A stretch of 33,671 bases of DNA from Candidatus Poribacteria bacterium (GTDB lineage Bacteria > Poribacteria > WGA-4E > WGA-3G): the NCBI GenBank assembly GCA_009845545.1, contig VXZK01000125.1, positions 2,398 through 36,068 of the forward strand, read 5' to 3'. The translations under genes were made by a program, and so were the position numbers. This document shows, piece by piece, positions 1 to 8,182 of this stretch. Position 1 is the stretch's first letter. Each line of letters opens with the position of its first letter. A model generated the notes under the pieces. It was not told the origin of the DNA. It was given only the letters and a program-made list of their open reading frames with translations, and ran no database searches.

Positions 1-650
1 ATGACTCCCACTTGCGATTGTTTTGCCATCCGGACTGAAAGATACACTACTGACAGGCCAGATATGCCCTTCAAGTTTGCCTATTTCTGTCTGTGTCTCC
101 ACATCCCACAAACGCAAGGTGCCGTCATGACTCCCACTTACAAGTGTTTTGCCATCCGGACTGAAAGATACACTACTGACATATTCGGTATGCCCTTCAA
201 GTTTGCCTATTTCTGTTCGCTTGGACACATCCCATAAACGCACGGTGTTGTCCTGACCCCCACTGGCGAGAGTGCGTCCATCCGGACTGAAAGATACACT
301 CTCTACCGTCCCGGTATATCCTTGAAGTGTGTGTATTTGCCTCTGTGTCTCGACATCCCATAAACGCAGGGTGTTATCATCATCCCGACTTGCGAGGGTG
401 CGGCCATCCGGACTGAAAAATAGACTATTTGGTCCCCCGGTATGTCCGTCGAGGGTGCCTATTTCTGTCTGTGTCTCGACATCCCACAAACGCACGGTGT
501 TGTCCTGACCGCCACTTGCGAGGGTGCGTCCATCCGGACTGAATGCGATACGATCTACCGCCCCGGTATGCCCTGTGAGCAGGACAAGTTCTTCGCTTGT
601 CTGTATATCATAAATCCATATACCGATCTGACTCGCCACGGCAAGCAACG
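1..650. repeat. 126-bp tandem repeats encoding WD40 blades
   Basis: The string CCATCCGGACTGAA recurs at 26, 152, 278, 404 and 530, an exact 126-base period (42 codons). Adjacent units share long identical stretches at the DNA level, which suggests recent duplication or gene conversion of blades. The repeat is wholly inside the minus-strand WD40 gene. Confidence 0.9.
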
Positions 651-834
651 TCCCATCTGATGAGCACGTTATATCATTAATCCTGCCTTTACCGAGCCGC
701 GCTTTAGCACCATCGGGGAGATCCCACTGCGTGTAGGGTTCATTCTCAGCAGTCGTGCTGGAGACATATAGAAACATTGATAGAAACATTGAAACTATCA
801 AGAACATCAGACTGAAAAACACTTTGGGTTTCAC
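1..834 (-). CDS. WD40-repeat protein, exported, 3' end beyond window
   Basis: Reading the minus strand from a GTG at 834 gives an open frame of 278 codons that leaves the window at base 1. The GTG is chosen because AGGAG lies six bases upstream. The N-terminus (VKPKVFFSLMFLIVSMF...) is a hydrophobic signal peptide or anchor ending near residue 28 (STTAEN). From about residue 50 the protein is made of WD40 blades with the signature FSPDGRTLASGGQDNTVRLWD; at least five are present and they are 42 residues each. WD40 propellers are protein-interaction scaffolds; no enzymatic domain is visible in the part seen. It starts 46 bases after the stop of the Rpn gene on the same strand, so the two may be co-transcribed. 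The remaining length and any C-terminal domain are unknown. Confidence 0.88.
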   Translation of the reverse strand, partial: MKPKVFFSLMFLIVSMFLSMFLYVSSTTAENEPYTQWDLPDGAKARLGKGRINDITCSSDGTLLAVASQIGIWIYDIQTSEELVLLTGHTGAVDRIAFSPDGRTLASGGQDNTVRLWDVETQTEIGTLDGHTGGPNSLFFSPDGRTLASRDDDNTLRLWDVETQRQIHTLQGYTGTVESVSFSPDGRTLASGGQDNTVRLWDVSKRTEIGKLEGHTEYVSSVSFSPDGKTLVSGSHDGTLRLWDVETQTEIGKLEGHIWPVSSVSFSPDGKTIASGSH

Positions 835-880
835 AAGAAACTCCTATTTATTTTAGGGGCTGCTAACTTTGACTTTCGGA

Positions 881-1165
881 CTATCCTTCTGCACGTGATG
901 ATTCCTGAAGGTCTTCAAGGCTTTCTGCTGTCAGGCTCTTCTCAAAAAGCACGTCCAACTCAACAGGGCTCTGCAGGGCACGCACCCGCGTGAGAACCGC
1001 ATCGGGAACACTCTGAAAACGGTGGTGTAGCAGTTTCAGGAGTGCCTCTTGTTTGCCACGGATCTCTCCTTGCTCTATCCCTTGCTCTATCCCTTGCTCT
1101 ATCCCTTGCTTGATGCCTTGTTGAAGTCCACGTTGTTCACTGATTTCAATGATAGATGCTGCCAT
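881..1165 (-). CDS. Candidate internal gene: RpnS-like C-terminal antitoxin
   Basis: Inside the Rpn gene and in the same frame, ATG 1165 (residue 274, MAASIIEISEQRG) has an AGGAG at 1179-1175, nine bases upstream. That is a better-placed ribosome site than chance would usually give inside a coding region. Translation from here would give a 94-residue protein with the GIEQ repeat helix and the C-terminal domain but no nuclease core. In E. coli, Rpn proteins are toxin-antitoxin pairs in which a separately translated C-terminal product (RpnS) blocks the full-length toxin (RpnL). The layout matches; separate expression here is inference. Confidence 0.45.
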   Translation of the reverse strand: MAASIIEISEQRGLQQGIKQGIEQGIEQGIEQGEIRGKQEALLKLLHHRFQSVPDAVLTRVRALQSPVELDVLFEKSLTAESLEDLQESSRAEG

Positions 1166-1984
1166 GTTGACGATCTCCTGATTCTGTGTATTCTCTTGCG
1201 TGAGGATACGAAGTAGGTTTTGATGTTCCGCTGCGTCTCTGCGGTGTAAGATGAGGAGAAAGAGATACAATATTGCGCGCGTATACTGCGCTGCGTCGTG
1301 TGTCTGCAAGTCCCTCAGCCCTTCTAAAGCGTCAAGGAGTGCTTGCTGCATAACGGGTGCCTCGGATTTCTCGTGCTGTAGGACTGTCAATAACCATCCC
1401 AAAGCGTGCCCCGTTTCAGTCAGTTCGTCAGAGGCTGTCGCTTTGACATCGAGGAGCAAGGTGTCGAAACTCGGGACGAAGCGTGTGAGGATTTCCGGGA
1501 TGTCCATGAGAGCAGTCAGTGATAGCGGGGCTTTCCATTCTCCCTGCCCGGTGTAAAAGACGATCGGTAGAATAGGGGTCAACCGCCACTCGCCCTGCGG
1601 ATGTTTCTTGTCCTGCCACTCCCGTCGCTCCTCCATCCATATCTGTGTCATGTAAGAGAGCAGCCGAAGCCCCATGGACGGGTCAACGGTGGATTGATGC
1701 TCTATGAGCAGATAGACGATGACTTCCTGACACGTTTGCGTCGGTGACCGAAACGGCACCCTGAAGACCATATCGGATTCTTGGGGCCGTAGTTCATCGG
1801 AGATGAAACTCCGATTGAGTTGCTCGACGTGCTCAAAATCAAGAGCATCAGCGATCTCACTCCCACACATTCTCAGCAACGCCTGGAGGTGTTCGCGCTG
1901 GCGGAGCAACCATTTCGTGCTCCTATCGGGGAAGTGGATGTTTGAAACATTTGACAGTTCCCGAAGGTCGCGTTCTATGAACAT
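881..1984 (-). CDS. Rpn family recombination-promoting nuclease (YhgA-like, PD-(D/E)XK)
   Basis: A 367-residue protein of the Rpn/YhgA-like putative transposase family. These are PD-(D/E)XK DNA endonucleases; E. coli members promote RecA-independent recombination in vitro, and some act as phage-defence toxins. The likely catalytic core is visible as D71 (ESDMVFRV) followed by the beta-strand motif YLLIEHQS with E95 and Q97. The middle (about 110-270) is the helical Rpn region. Residues about 285-310 carry a four-residue repeat (GIEQ), and the last 60 residues (KLLHHRFQSVPDAVLTRVRAL) resemble the DUF4351-type C-terminal helix pair. An AGGAGG sits four bases before the ATG. Upstream is a palindrome over a possible promoter (2034-2063). 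The WD40 gene follows on the same strand after 46 bases. Family assignment is firm; nuclease activity and role are inferred. Confidence 0.87.
   Translation of the reverse strand: MFIERDLRELSNVSNIHFPDRSTKWLLRQREHLQALLRMCGSEIADALDFEHVEQLNRSFISDELRPQESDMVFRVPFRSPTQTCQEVIVYLLIEHQSTVDPSMGLRLLSYMTQIWMEERREWQDKKHPQGEWRLTPILPIVFYTGQGEWKAPLSLTALMDIPEILTRFVPSFDTLLLDVKATASDELTETGHALGWLLTVLQHEKSEAPVMQQALLDALEGLRDLQTHDAAQYTRAILYLFLLILHRRDAAEHQNLLRILTQENTQNQEIVNMAASIIEISEQRGLQQGIKQGIEQGIEQGIEQGEIRGKQEALLKLLHHRFQSVPDAVLTRVRALQSPVELDVLFEKSLTAESLEDLQESSRAEG
1068..1127 (-). repeat. 12-bp in-frame tandem repeat (GIEQ codons) in the Rpn gene
   Basis: The plus-strand unit CCTTGCTCTATC occurs three times without change (1068-1079, 1080-1091, 1092-1103), followed by two diverged units to 1127. 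Each 12-base unit codes for four residues, so copy-number change keeps the frame. Rpn proteins are known for strain-variable four-residue repeats in a dimerisation helix. Confidence 0.88.
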
Positions 1985-2295
1985 GCATCCTCCTCTTCGG
2001 ACACCGATGCCCCATCAGAGGCACACGCATCCAACGTATGTCAGAGAGTCTAACATACGTCAAGCCCCTTTGTCAAGATAATCGTTCCCGGTTTTCCTAT
2101 ACTTTAGGCACTTTTATCCCCGAGTGCAGCATTTCTCGAAGCAGATGCTCGCAAATCCAAGGCAACCCGCTCATAAACGTAACTGGGAAGCTAATAAACA
2201 TCAGCATCCCAGCCATCATAAGGTCTTATGATACTATTATAGTAGTACCAACTTGGTGTGGTCCAGCGTTAATGAAAAAATGCGTAAGTCCTAAC
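1985..2295. other. Intergenic region with clustered small palindromes
   Basis: A 311-base stretch with no credible gene. It holds the rpn promoter/operator candidate near 2034-2063, a 14-base palindrome CATAAGGTCTTATG at 2217-2230 and an imperfect TACTATTATAGTA palindrome just after it. No stem plus T-tract terminator for the peptidase gene ending at 2296 was seen. Confidence 0.5.
2034..2063 (-). promoter_or_regulatory. Candidate rpn promoter with palindromic operator
   Basis: ACGTATGT (2034-2041) and ACATACGT (2053-2060) form an 8-bp perfect inverted repeat with an 11-base centre. On the minus strand the outer arm overlaps TTGACG (2063-2058), a 5/6 match to a -35 box, and the inner arm falls where a -10 box would be (CATACG/ATACGT, weak). 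It lies about 50 bases upstream of the rpn ATG. A dimeric repressor site is the simplest reading; the weak -10 limits confidence. Confidence 0.4.
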
Positions 2296-5277
2296 TTAAT
2301 TCCGTGCTTCAGGTGTAACTGTCAATTTTACGCGTTTTCCCTCGCGTAGCACAACAACTTCGACAGGTTCGCCAATCTTCACAGCGTCAAGTGCATAAGT
2401 GTAGTCGTAGATATTGGTAATCTCCTGTCCACCAAACTCGACGATAACATCGCCACCTTCTAAACCAGCTTTATCGGCGGGACCACCCGCACGAACACCA
2501 GAGAGTTTAACACCCGTGCCTTCCGTAGTATAGTCGGGGATCGTCCCAAGATATGCACGGAGCGTATCACGACTCCCTTCCTCTGATTGACTCCGTTCCA
2601 CTCGGACGTACTCCGGACGTTCATCAGCACTGACTAAGTCTAAAACGATACCGTGTGCAAAGTCTGAAATCCGCGCTATGCCACTAAAGTTAAGCGTCTC
2701 TGCGTCGTCCGTTGGGCGATTGTAATCTTCATGTCCACCTGTAAAGAAACTGAGTACTGGCACCTCTTTCGGATAGAAAGCAGTCACGTCTGTTGGCAGA
2801 TAAGGGTCTTCTTGGAGCGTCAGATTAAAACCGATGGGAATGTTCCGCTTTTCAATCAACTTTGTCCACACAGCAGATGAACCGACACCTTGCAAGATCA
2901 GTTTATTTTCACGGAGCCGTCCGACCATATCAAAGTTGACATACGCCGCCACCTTTTTTAGAGGGATAATCGGATCGTTGACAAAGTGCGTAGAACCAAT
3001 GAGTCCGAGTTCCTCACCCGACCAGAGCGCGAAAATGATCCCCCTGCGGAACTTTTCGGGGTATTTCTGGTACGCCTCACTCAGCGTGGTCGCCAATTCC
3101 AGAACGACAGCAGTGCCGGAGGCGTTATCATCCGCGCCGTTGTGAATCTGACCCTCTTCACCTTTCCGTGCAAGTGAACCAATTTCACCATGACCGATAT
3201 GGTCATAGTGTGCACCGACAATAACATACTCAGTGTCGTCTGTTAATTCCGGGGGTGGCAGCAGTGCGACCACATTTTGATCGGTTTTCTTAACTTTCTC
3301 AACCGAAACCACGATTTTGACTTTGACACCGGGCAACGGAAATTGTCCGAGAAAGTGTGGATTTTCCGTATCCAGTCCAGATTGAACATCTTTCAGATTT
3401 TTACCGGAGGGTGCGAAGAGTGCGTTCGCCACAGTGTCGCTTATGGATGCCGCGACAATCCCAGAATCCGCGAGGCTGCTATCGAAATCAAGCGGAATTA
3501 ACTTGCCCGTGTTCGGGGAATTCGGACCGGCAACAACGAAAAACGCTTGTGCGCCCTGTTCCCGTGCTTGCATCGCTTTGTAGCGGAGTCCGGCATACCG
3601 ATTCAATTGCTGGCGGCGTTCAGGTTCAACGCCTTCAGGCACATAGCGAAGCGCGACAACGATTTTGTCTTTCACGTCCAGACCCGCATAAGCATCATAG
3701 CCCTCACCTAACTCACCGGGGACGGTCAAGCCATACCCGACAAAAACCACTTCACCCTCAACAACACCGTTCCGCGAGAAAGAGAGCGGTTGAAAGTCGC
3801 GTTCCACACTGAATTCCATCACCTGCTCGGAACTGTGCATCTGGCGTGTGATATGAAAGCGGTTCTCCTCCGCTATAATGCGTCTTCCCGCGGTGAATTC
3901 AAATGCTTGGAAGTAACTTGCCTCATCGCCAATAGGATTGAGCCTAAGTTGTGAGAACTGCGTGGCGATGTGTTCCGCTGCGCGTTTCGCGCCTTCGGTG
4001 CCGGTCATCCTGCCTTGCAGTTCGTCAGACGCGAGAAATTCTACACGCTGCTGGATGCTAATTTTCGTTGTCGTCGGTGACGTATGCACATGCGTGCCGT
4101 CCTGTGCTTGTGAATTGAAAACCGGTATTGGCGCGTTATGCGATCTCGGAGCTAAAGAGATTGCTTCAAGTGCAGCTTGGTGATTCCAGTCTGCAAGATA
4201 GAGTTGCGAAACCCCTTGACTGTTTCGATTTGAGGTCCAACATAGCCGGTTCCCATCCGGTGAAAAGACAGGGAGTCCATCAAAACCGTCGGTTGAAGTA
4301 ACGCGAACAGGCTCATGTCTACCTCTGCCATCAACAAGGTATAACTCAAAATTGGAAAAACCGAGTTTGTTGGAAGCGAAGATGACGTAAGCACCACTCG
4401 GATGGAAGTAGGGTGCCCACGACATACTTTTGAAATCGGTCAGTCGTCGCACATTGGAGCCATCTATCTGCATCGTATAGATGTCCGCTTGGCTGCCGTC
4501 GGGTGTGAAGTGCCGCCAGACGATGTGCCGCCCATCGGGTGTAAAGAAGGGACCGCCATCGTAGCCCGGTGAGTTCGTCAACCGGGTCTGATCTGACCCG
4601 TCGGCATTCATGATATAGATTTCGCCGAAATAGGCGGGGTCAACTTCAAGCTGCTTCAGGGCCTTCGGAGCGAGTTGATCTTTAGGATATGCGTCTCGAA
4701 GTGAACAGAAAACGATGCGCTTGCCGTCAGGCGAATATGAGGCTTCAGCATCATAACCGGGTGCATCTGTCAGTCGCTTGAGGTTGCTGCCATCCCGATG
4801 TGCCGAGAAGATGTCCATCGCTGCATCGTAATCCCAACTGTAGCGACGCTCTTGTCCAGAAGCTCGGAACTGCAATTCTTCTTCCTGCTTTGCTTTCGCG
4901 AAAGCGTCGTGGTGTGTCGAGGCGTAAAGCACCTCATCGGTCCCCGGCCGGAAGAAGGCACAAGTTGTTTTCCCGATACCGGTTGAGACGCGATGCGTAT
5001 CACCCGTCAGCAGATTTAGCAGATAAATCTGATAGAACGGGTTATCCGGTTCACGTTCACTTTGGAAGATGAGCGCGTTGCCGTCTTCAGAGAAATAGCC
5101 TTCCCCTGCGCGCTTCCCGTCATAAGTGAGTTGTCGACTATTGCTGAGAAATCGTGATTCCGGCGGGGTGTTAGTCTCTGTTCCATCTGCCGTTGTCTGC
5201 TGTGCCACAACATCGCCTGTTATAAAGATAGCAAAAAATATTGTGCAGAACAGCCCAATCAATTTAATGCAACGCAT
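2296..5277 (-). CDS. Exported TolB-like propeller / M28 zinc aminopeptidase / PDZ protein
   Basis: A 993-residue protein. ATG 5277 is preferred over an in-frame ATG at 5445, which lies inside the upstream gene, because GGAGGG is six bases upstream and a clean signal peptide follows (cleavage likely after VVA, residue 25). Residues about 45-365 are TolB/PD40-type propeller blades (YSPDGKRIVFCS, FSPDGNRLCWTSNRN). Residues about 405-880 are an M28 aminopeptidase with an inserted PA-like region (about 500-640). The zinc-site residues are visible: H690 (AHYDH), the GADDNASG loop (D716/D717), E755-E756 (SGEELG), D783 (NFDMVGR) and H849 (GGHEDYNRPTD). Residues about 905-990 are a PDZ domain. Probably a periplasmic or secreted peptidase that degrades peptides. 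It begins 34 bases after the isomerase gene and is likely in one operon with it. The substrate is not deducible. Confidence 0.9.
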   Translation of the reverse strand: MRCIKLIGLFCTIFFAIFITGDVVAQQTTADGTETNTPPESRFLSNSRQLTYDGKRAGEGYFSEDGNALIFQSEREPDNPFYQIYLLNLLTGDTHRVSTGIGKTTCAFFRPGTDEVLYASTHHDAFAKAKQEEELQFRASGQERRYSWDYDAAMDIFSAHRDGSNLKRLTDAPGYDAEASYSPDGKRIVFCSLRDAYPKDQLAPKALKQLEVDPAYFGEIYIMNADGSDQTRLTNSPGYDGGPFFTPDGRHIVWRHFTPDGSQADIYTMQIDGSNVRRLTDFKSMSWAPYFHPSGAYVIFASNKLGFSNFELYLVDGRGRHEPVRVTSTDGFDGLPVFSPDGNRLCWTSNRNSQGVSQLYLADWNHQAALEAISLAPRSHNAPIPVFNSQAQDGTHVHTSPTTTKISIQQRVEFLASDELQGRMTGTEGAKRAAEHIATQFSQLRLNPIGDEASYFQAFEFTAGRRIIAEENRFHITRQMHSSEQVMEFSVERDFQPLSFSRNGVVEGEVVFVGYGLTVPGELGEGYDAYAGLDVKDKIVVALRYVPEGVEPERRQQLNRYAGLRYKAMQAREQGAQAFFVVAGPNSPNTGKLIPLDFDSSLADSGIVAASISDTVANALFAPSGKNLKDVQSGLDTENPHFLGQFPLPGVKVKIVVSVEKVKKTDQNVVALLPPPELTDDTEYVIVGAHYDHIGHGEIGSLARKGEEGQIHNGADDNASGTAVVLELATTLSEAYQKYPEKFRRGIIFALWSGEELGLIGSTHFVNDPIIPLKKVAAYVNFDMVGRLRENKLILQGVGSSAVWTKLIEKRNIPIGFNLTLQEDPYLPTDVTAFYPKEVPVLSFFTGGHEDYNRPTDDAETLNFSGIARISDFAHGIVLDLVSADERPEYVRVERSQSEEGSRDTLRAYLGTIPDYTTEGTGVKLSGVRAGGPADKAGLEGGDVIVEFGGQEITNIYDYTYALDAVKIGEPVEVVVLREGKRVKLTVTPEARN

Positions 5278-5311
5278 CTCAATCCCTCCGCTCTTGATAT
5301 AGTTTATCCTT

Positions 5312-6163
5312 TTATAGGTATTCGGCTGCTTTCTGTTTAAGGAAGGCGAGACCGTCTGTTGCGAGGCTCTCGGCACTCGGTGCGATGTCACGCCAGATAC
5401 ATGTCGCAGCGGCGATTTCCTTGACAGCCGGCGTGAACGATTCAATCACGAGCCATTTGTCATAGTTAACCTTTGCCAACGCCCCAAAAACGCCATCCCA
5501 ATCGACAAGCCCTGTGCCGGGCGTACCACGATCGTTTTCACAACAGTGCATGTGATGCAAGAAATCGCCAGTTGCAATAATAGCATCTGCCTGATTCTTT
5601 TCTTCAATGTTCATGTGGAATGTGTCCAGATGTACCTTGAAATACGGACTATCCACCGCTTCACAAAGTTTAACAGCGTCTTCGGCGATATTGACGAAAT
5701 AGGTTTCAAACCGGTTGAGCGGTTCACTGGCAAGGGTGACACCATGTTTCCCACTGAATTCGGCGACCTCTTGTATACCTTCAACGCACCAGTCCCATTC
5801 CTGTTCGTTTCGACCGCGCCCCACGAGTTTACCGACGGCACTGTACATCGGCCCAACGAGCGTATCGGCACCGAATTCAGCAATAATTTCACAACAACGC
5901 TTGAGATAGGTCTTTGCGTTCTCGCGAATCGCCGGATCTTCGTCAATCGGATTCCTATCCCCGCCCATGATATTACACCCGATGGTTTCTAAACCGGTAT
6001 CCTTCAGTAACGCTTGTGTGTAAGGGATGTCCACCGTATCAGGGTCAAAGATAGGGATTTCGACACCATCAAAACCCATTTCGGCGACTTTCGGAATCAG
6101 ATCTGCAGTTTCTCTGTCAAACTTATCTGCCCAGAGCAATAAATTGACACCAAATTTTGGCAT
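5312..6163 (-). CDS. Sugar phosphate isomerase/epimerase, D-tagatose 3-epimerase-like TIM barrel
   Basis: A 283-residue xylose-isomerase-like TIM barrel. The four residues that bind the metal in Pseudomonas D-tagatose 3-epimerase (E152, D185, H211, E246) appear here at a constant offset of five: E147 (SEPLNRFE), D180 (LDTFHMN), H206 (MHCCENDRG) and E241 (VIESF). H183 and R212 also correspond. This supports a metal-dependent C3 ketose epimerase of the psicose/tagatose epimerase group, acting in the cytoplasm (no signal peptide). The real substrate may be another keto-sugar or an inositol derivative, since the family is broad. AAGGAG lies 11 bases upstream of ATG 6163. The exported peptidase gene follows after 34 bases and a MATE transporter lies 96 bases upstream, all on the minus strand. 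Confidence 0.88.
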   Translation of the reverse strand: MPKFGVNLLLWADKFDRETADLIPKVAEMGFDGVEIPIFDPDTVDIPYTQALLKDTGLETIGCNIMGGDRNPIDEDPAIRENAKTYLKRCCEIIAEFGADTLVGPMYSAVGKLVGRGRNEQEWDWCVEGIQEVAEFSGKHGVTLASEPLNRFETYFVNIAEDAVKLCEAVDSPYFKVHLDTFHMNIEEKNQADAIIATGDFLHHMHCCENDRGTPGTGLVDWDGVFGALAKVNYDKWLVIESFTPAVKEIAAATCIWRDIAPSAESLATDGLAFLKQKAAEYL

Positions 6164-6259
6164 TGTATGTTGTTCTCCTTATAGCGTATGATATTTTTTA
6201 ATTTAGCACATATTGTAATAGGTTTCAAGTTTTTTACAGAAGCGTTGAGTTATCGGTTA

Positions 6260-7582
6260 TCAGGAACCAGACGTGTCCTGCCTAAACAGGTATTTCGGTG
6301 CCAACACCGTTAGCGATACACCGCGCGCCACCAGAAGTACGGTCAATGCGCCCCACAAACCGTGATTGCCAAAAGGCATCAGCAGATAGACTGCGCCTAA
6401 AAAGAGCAGGGTTGACAGCATCACAGAATTCCGCAGTGCTTTGGAAGCAGTCGCGCCGAGAAAAATACCGTCCCAAATATAGGCAGCGACGTTGACAATA
6501 GGCGCGACAATTATCCAGATGAGATACGGTTTCGCTTGGGCAATCAGCGGCATCTGATCCGTGAAGAGATGCAGTAATCGCGCCCCAAATAACAGGAAAA
6601 TTAACATAATCAAACCACCAAACAGAAATGACCAAAAGAAAATGTGACGCGTTGTTCCTTTAAGATTCGACATATCCCGCGCGCCTTTGTACTTACCGAT
6701 GAGACTCTCCGCTGCAAAAGCGAGTCCATCAATCGCATAGGACATGAGATTGATAAACTGAAGTAGGATTGTGTTGATAGCAAGGACAGCATCACTCAAA
6801 GCAGCGGACTTTGCTGTGAACACGGCATGGCTAAACACGAGCAAACAGGTTCTGATGAAGATATCGCCGCTAATGTTAAGGAATCGCTTGAGCCGGGAAA
6901 GTGCGAAGATTTCTCGGAAATCCCATGCTGGCAAAATACCGCGATAGTATCTCGAAAAAAATAGAATTGCCAAAAATAATCCGACATACTGCGCAATGAC
7001 AGTCGCCAAAGCGACACCCTCAACCTTCATACCGAACAACCGCACAAACACCAGATTCAGAGCGATATTGACGAGGTTCACCACAATCGTCAGTAGCATT
7101 GGATACCGGGCATTCTGTAACCCCAAAAAGACACCGTGAAAGGCGTGCAGGCACAATGTTGCAGGCGCAGCATAGAGACGGATATGAAAATAGGCACGGG
7201 CATGGTGTTCTACTTCCGGACTTGCATTAATGAGAAGGAAGCTGAGGTCAATCAGCTGCCACTGGCAGATAAAGAGGAACAGACTTGACGTGATGCCGAT
7301 GCATACCGCTCTCAGTAGCAAACGTCCGCATTCTGAGAGGTCTTTTTCGCCGAAGGCTTGCGCTGTGAGTCCTGTCGTTGCCATTCTGAGAAACCCGAAA
7401 CCCCAATAGATGAAACTGAAGATAATACCACCGATGCCGACAGCACCGAGATAATATTCGGATTCCAACCGTCCCATCAATGCCGTATCCACCGCCCCCA
7501 AAAGCGGGATAGAAAAATTGCTGACGATATTCGGAAGAGCAAGGCGATAAATTTCTTTATTGATGTTTTCAGGGGTATCCAT
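6260..7582 (-). CDS. MATE family efflux transporter (DinF-like)
   Basis: A 440-residue protein made almost wholly of hydrophobic segments, about 12 membrane helices in two homologous halves. The N-terminus (NKEIYRLALPNIVSNFSIPLLGAVDTALMGRL) is the typical first-helix signature of MATE antiporters, and ATTGLTAQAFGEKD follows the second helix as in DinF-type members. These use a sodium or proton gradient to export organic cations or metabolites across the inner membrane. The length is normal for the family. A TATAAT on the minus strand at 7629-7624 could serve as -10, but no good -35 was found. The stop codon lies inside a CTGATAACCGATAACT microrepeat of a kind found after other genes of this window. 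The substrate is unknown. Confidence 0.9.
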   Translation of the reverse strand: MDTPENINKEIYRLALPNIVSNFSIPLLGAVDTALMGRLESEYYLGAVGIGGIIFSFIYWGFGFLRMATTGLTAQAFGEKDLSECGRLLLRAVCIGITSSLFLFICQWQLIDLSFLLINASPEVEHHARAYFHIRLYAAPATLCLHAFHGVFLGLQNARYPMLLTIVVNLVNIALNLVFVRLFGMKVEGVALATVIAQYVGLFLAILFFSRYYRGILPAWDFREIFALSRLKRFLNISGDIFIRTCLLVFSHAVFTAKSAALSDAVLAINTILLQFINLMSYAIDGLAFAAESLIGKYKGARDMSNLKGTTRHIFFWSFLFGGLIMLIFLLFGARLLHLFTDQMPLIAQAKPYLIWIIVAPIVNVAAYIWDGIFLGATASKALRNSVMLSTLLFLGAVYLLMPFGNHGLWGALTVLLVARGVSLTVLAPKYLFRQDTSGS

Positions 7583-7732
7583 AGAGATGTTCGTTCTACT
7601 CCTAATCTTAGAGTCTAACGCAAATTATACTGGAAATCAAGGGATATTCCGCTTTGATGTTTTGATTTGATTTTTTCGTTGAAATCGGTTATTATTTTAA
7701 CCCGTTGATAGTGAACTCATAGCGAGTACGCG

Positions 7733-8182
7733 TTATGAATGGTTGAAAGTGATACGAAAGTTAATCATTGAATATGCGAGATGACGAAACCCCAGACGGG
7801 TCTCTTTGAGTTTATCATAACTCAAGGCAAGTCTTCTATAAGTATCTTGCCACCCGAAAGTTCGCTCGACTTTATATCGGTCTTTGTATATCTCCTTGTC
7901 AAACCAGCGGAACTTACGCGCAATGACGATGGGTTCCTTAGCATTCCGCCGGTTGGGATAGATGACAGGTTTCAATCCGTGTTTTCTAATCAACTGATGA
8001 TTCGTCTTAGAATCAAAGGCAGAATCAAGGGTGAGAGCCGAACCCGAAAGATCCATACCAATGCGTTGACTAAAGGCGATGACCTCGCCGAAGGCTTCGG
8101 GCAAAATCGTTGTATCATGTGCGTTGACGGGTTTCATCGTTATCGGGCCTATGATGAACCCATGATTATCGGTAATCGTCAC
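7733..8182 (-). CDS. IS5-type transposase, orfB (C-terminal catalytic half)
   Basis: The frame is open from upstream of 8233 to the stop at 7733; a GTG at 8182 overlaps the orfA stop (GTGA) but is probably not the natural start. Residues include the second catalytic aspartate (LTLDSAFDSKTN) and the glutamate region (YKDRYKVERTFGWQDTYRRL), as in the DDE domain of IS5 transposases. Read through the frameshift, orfA residues to KKG join GGDGIGYSGHK and make a full-length enzyme of about 289-299 residues with all three acidic residues. The reading frame has no stop or other break, so the element may be active. Confidence 0.85.
   Translation of the reverse strand: MTITDNHGFIIGPITMKPVNAHDTTILPEAFGEVIAFSQRIGMDLSGSALTLDSAFDSKTNHQLIRKHGLKPVIYPNRRNAKEPIVIARKFRWFDKEIYKDRYKVERTFGWQDTYRRLALSYDKLKETRLGFRHLAYSMINFRITFNHS

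Noticed and set aside
1..650. Regularly spaced repeats that could suggest a CRISPR array
   Set aside because: The 126-base period is constant with no unique spacers, and the minus strand translates to WD40 blades throughout.
1..660. Plus-strand open frames of 60-80 codons
   Set aside because: They are antisense shadows of the WD40 repeats; their repetitive sequence comes from the opposite strand and there are no ribosome sites.
5278..5445. Upstream extension of the M28 peptidase gene to ATG 5445
   Set aside because: The extra 56 residues overlap the isomerase gene, lack family similarity and would bury the signal peptide, which has its own ribosome site at 5277.
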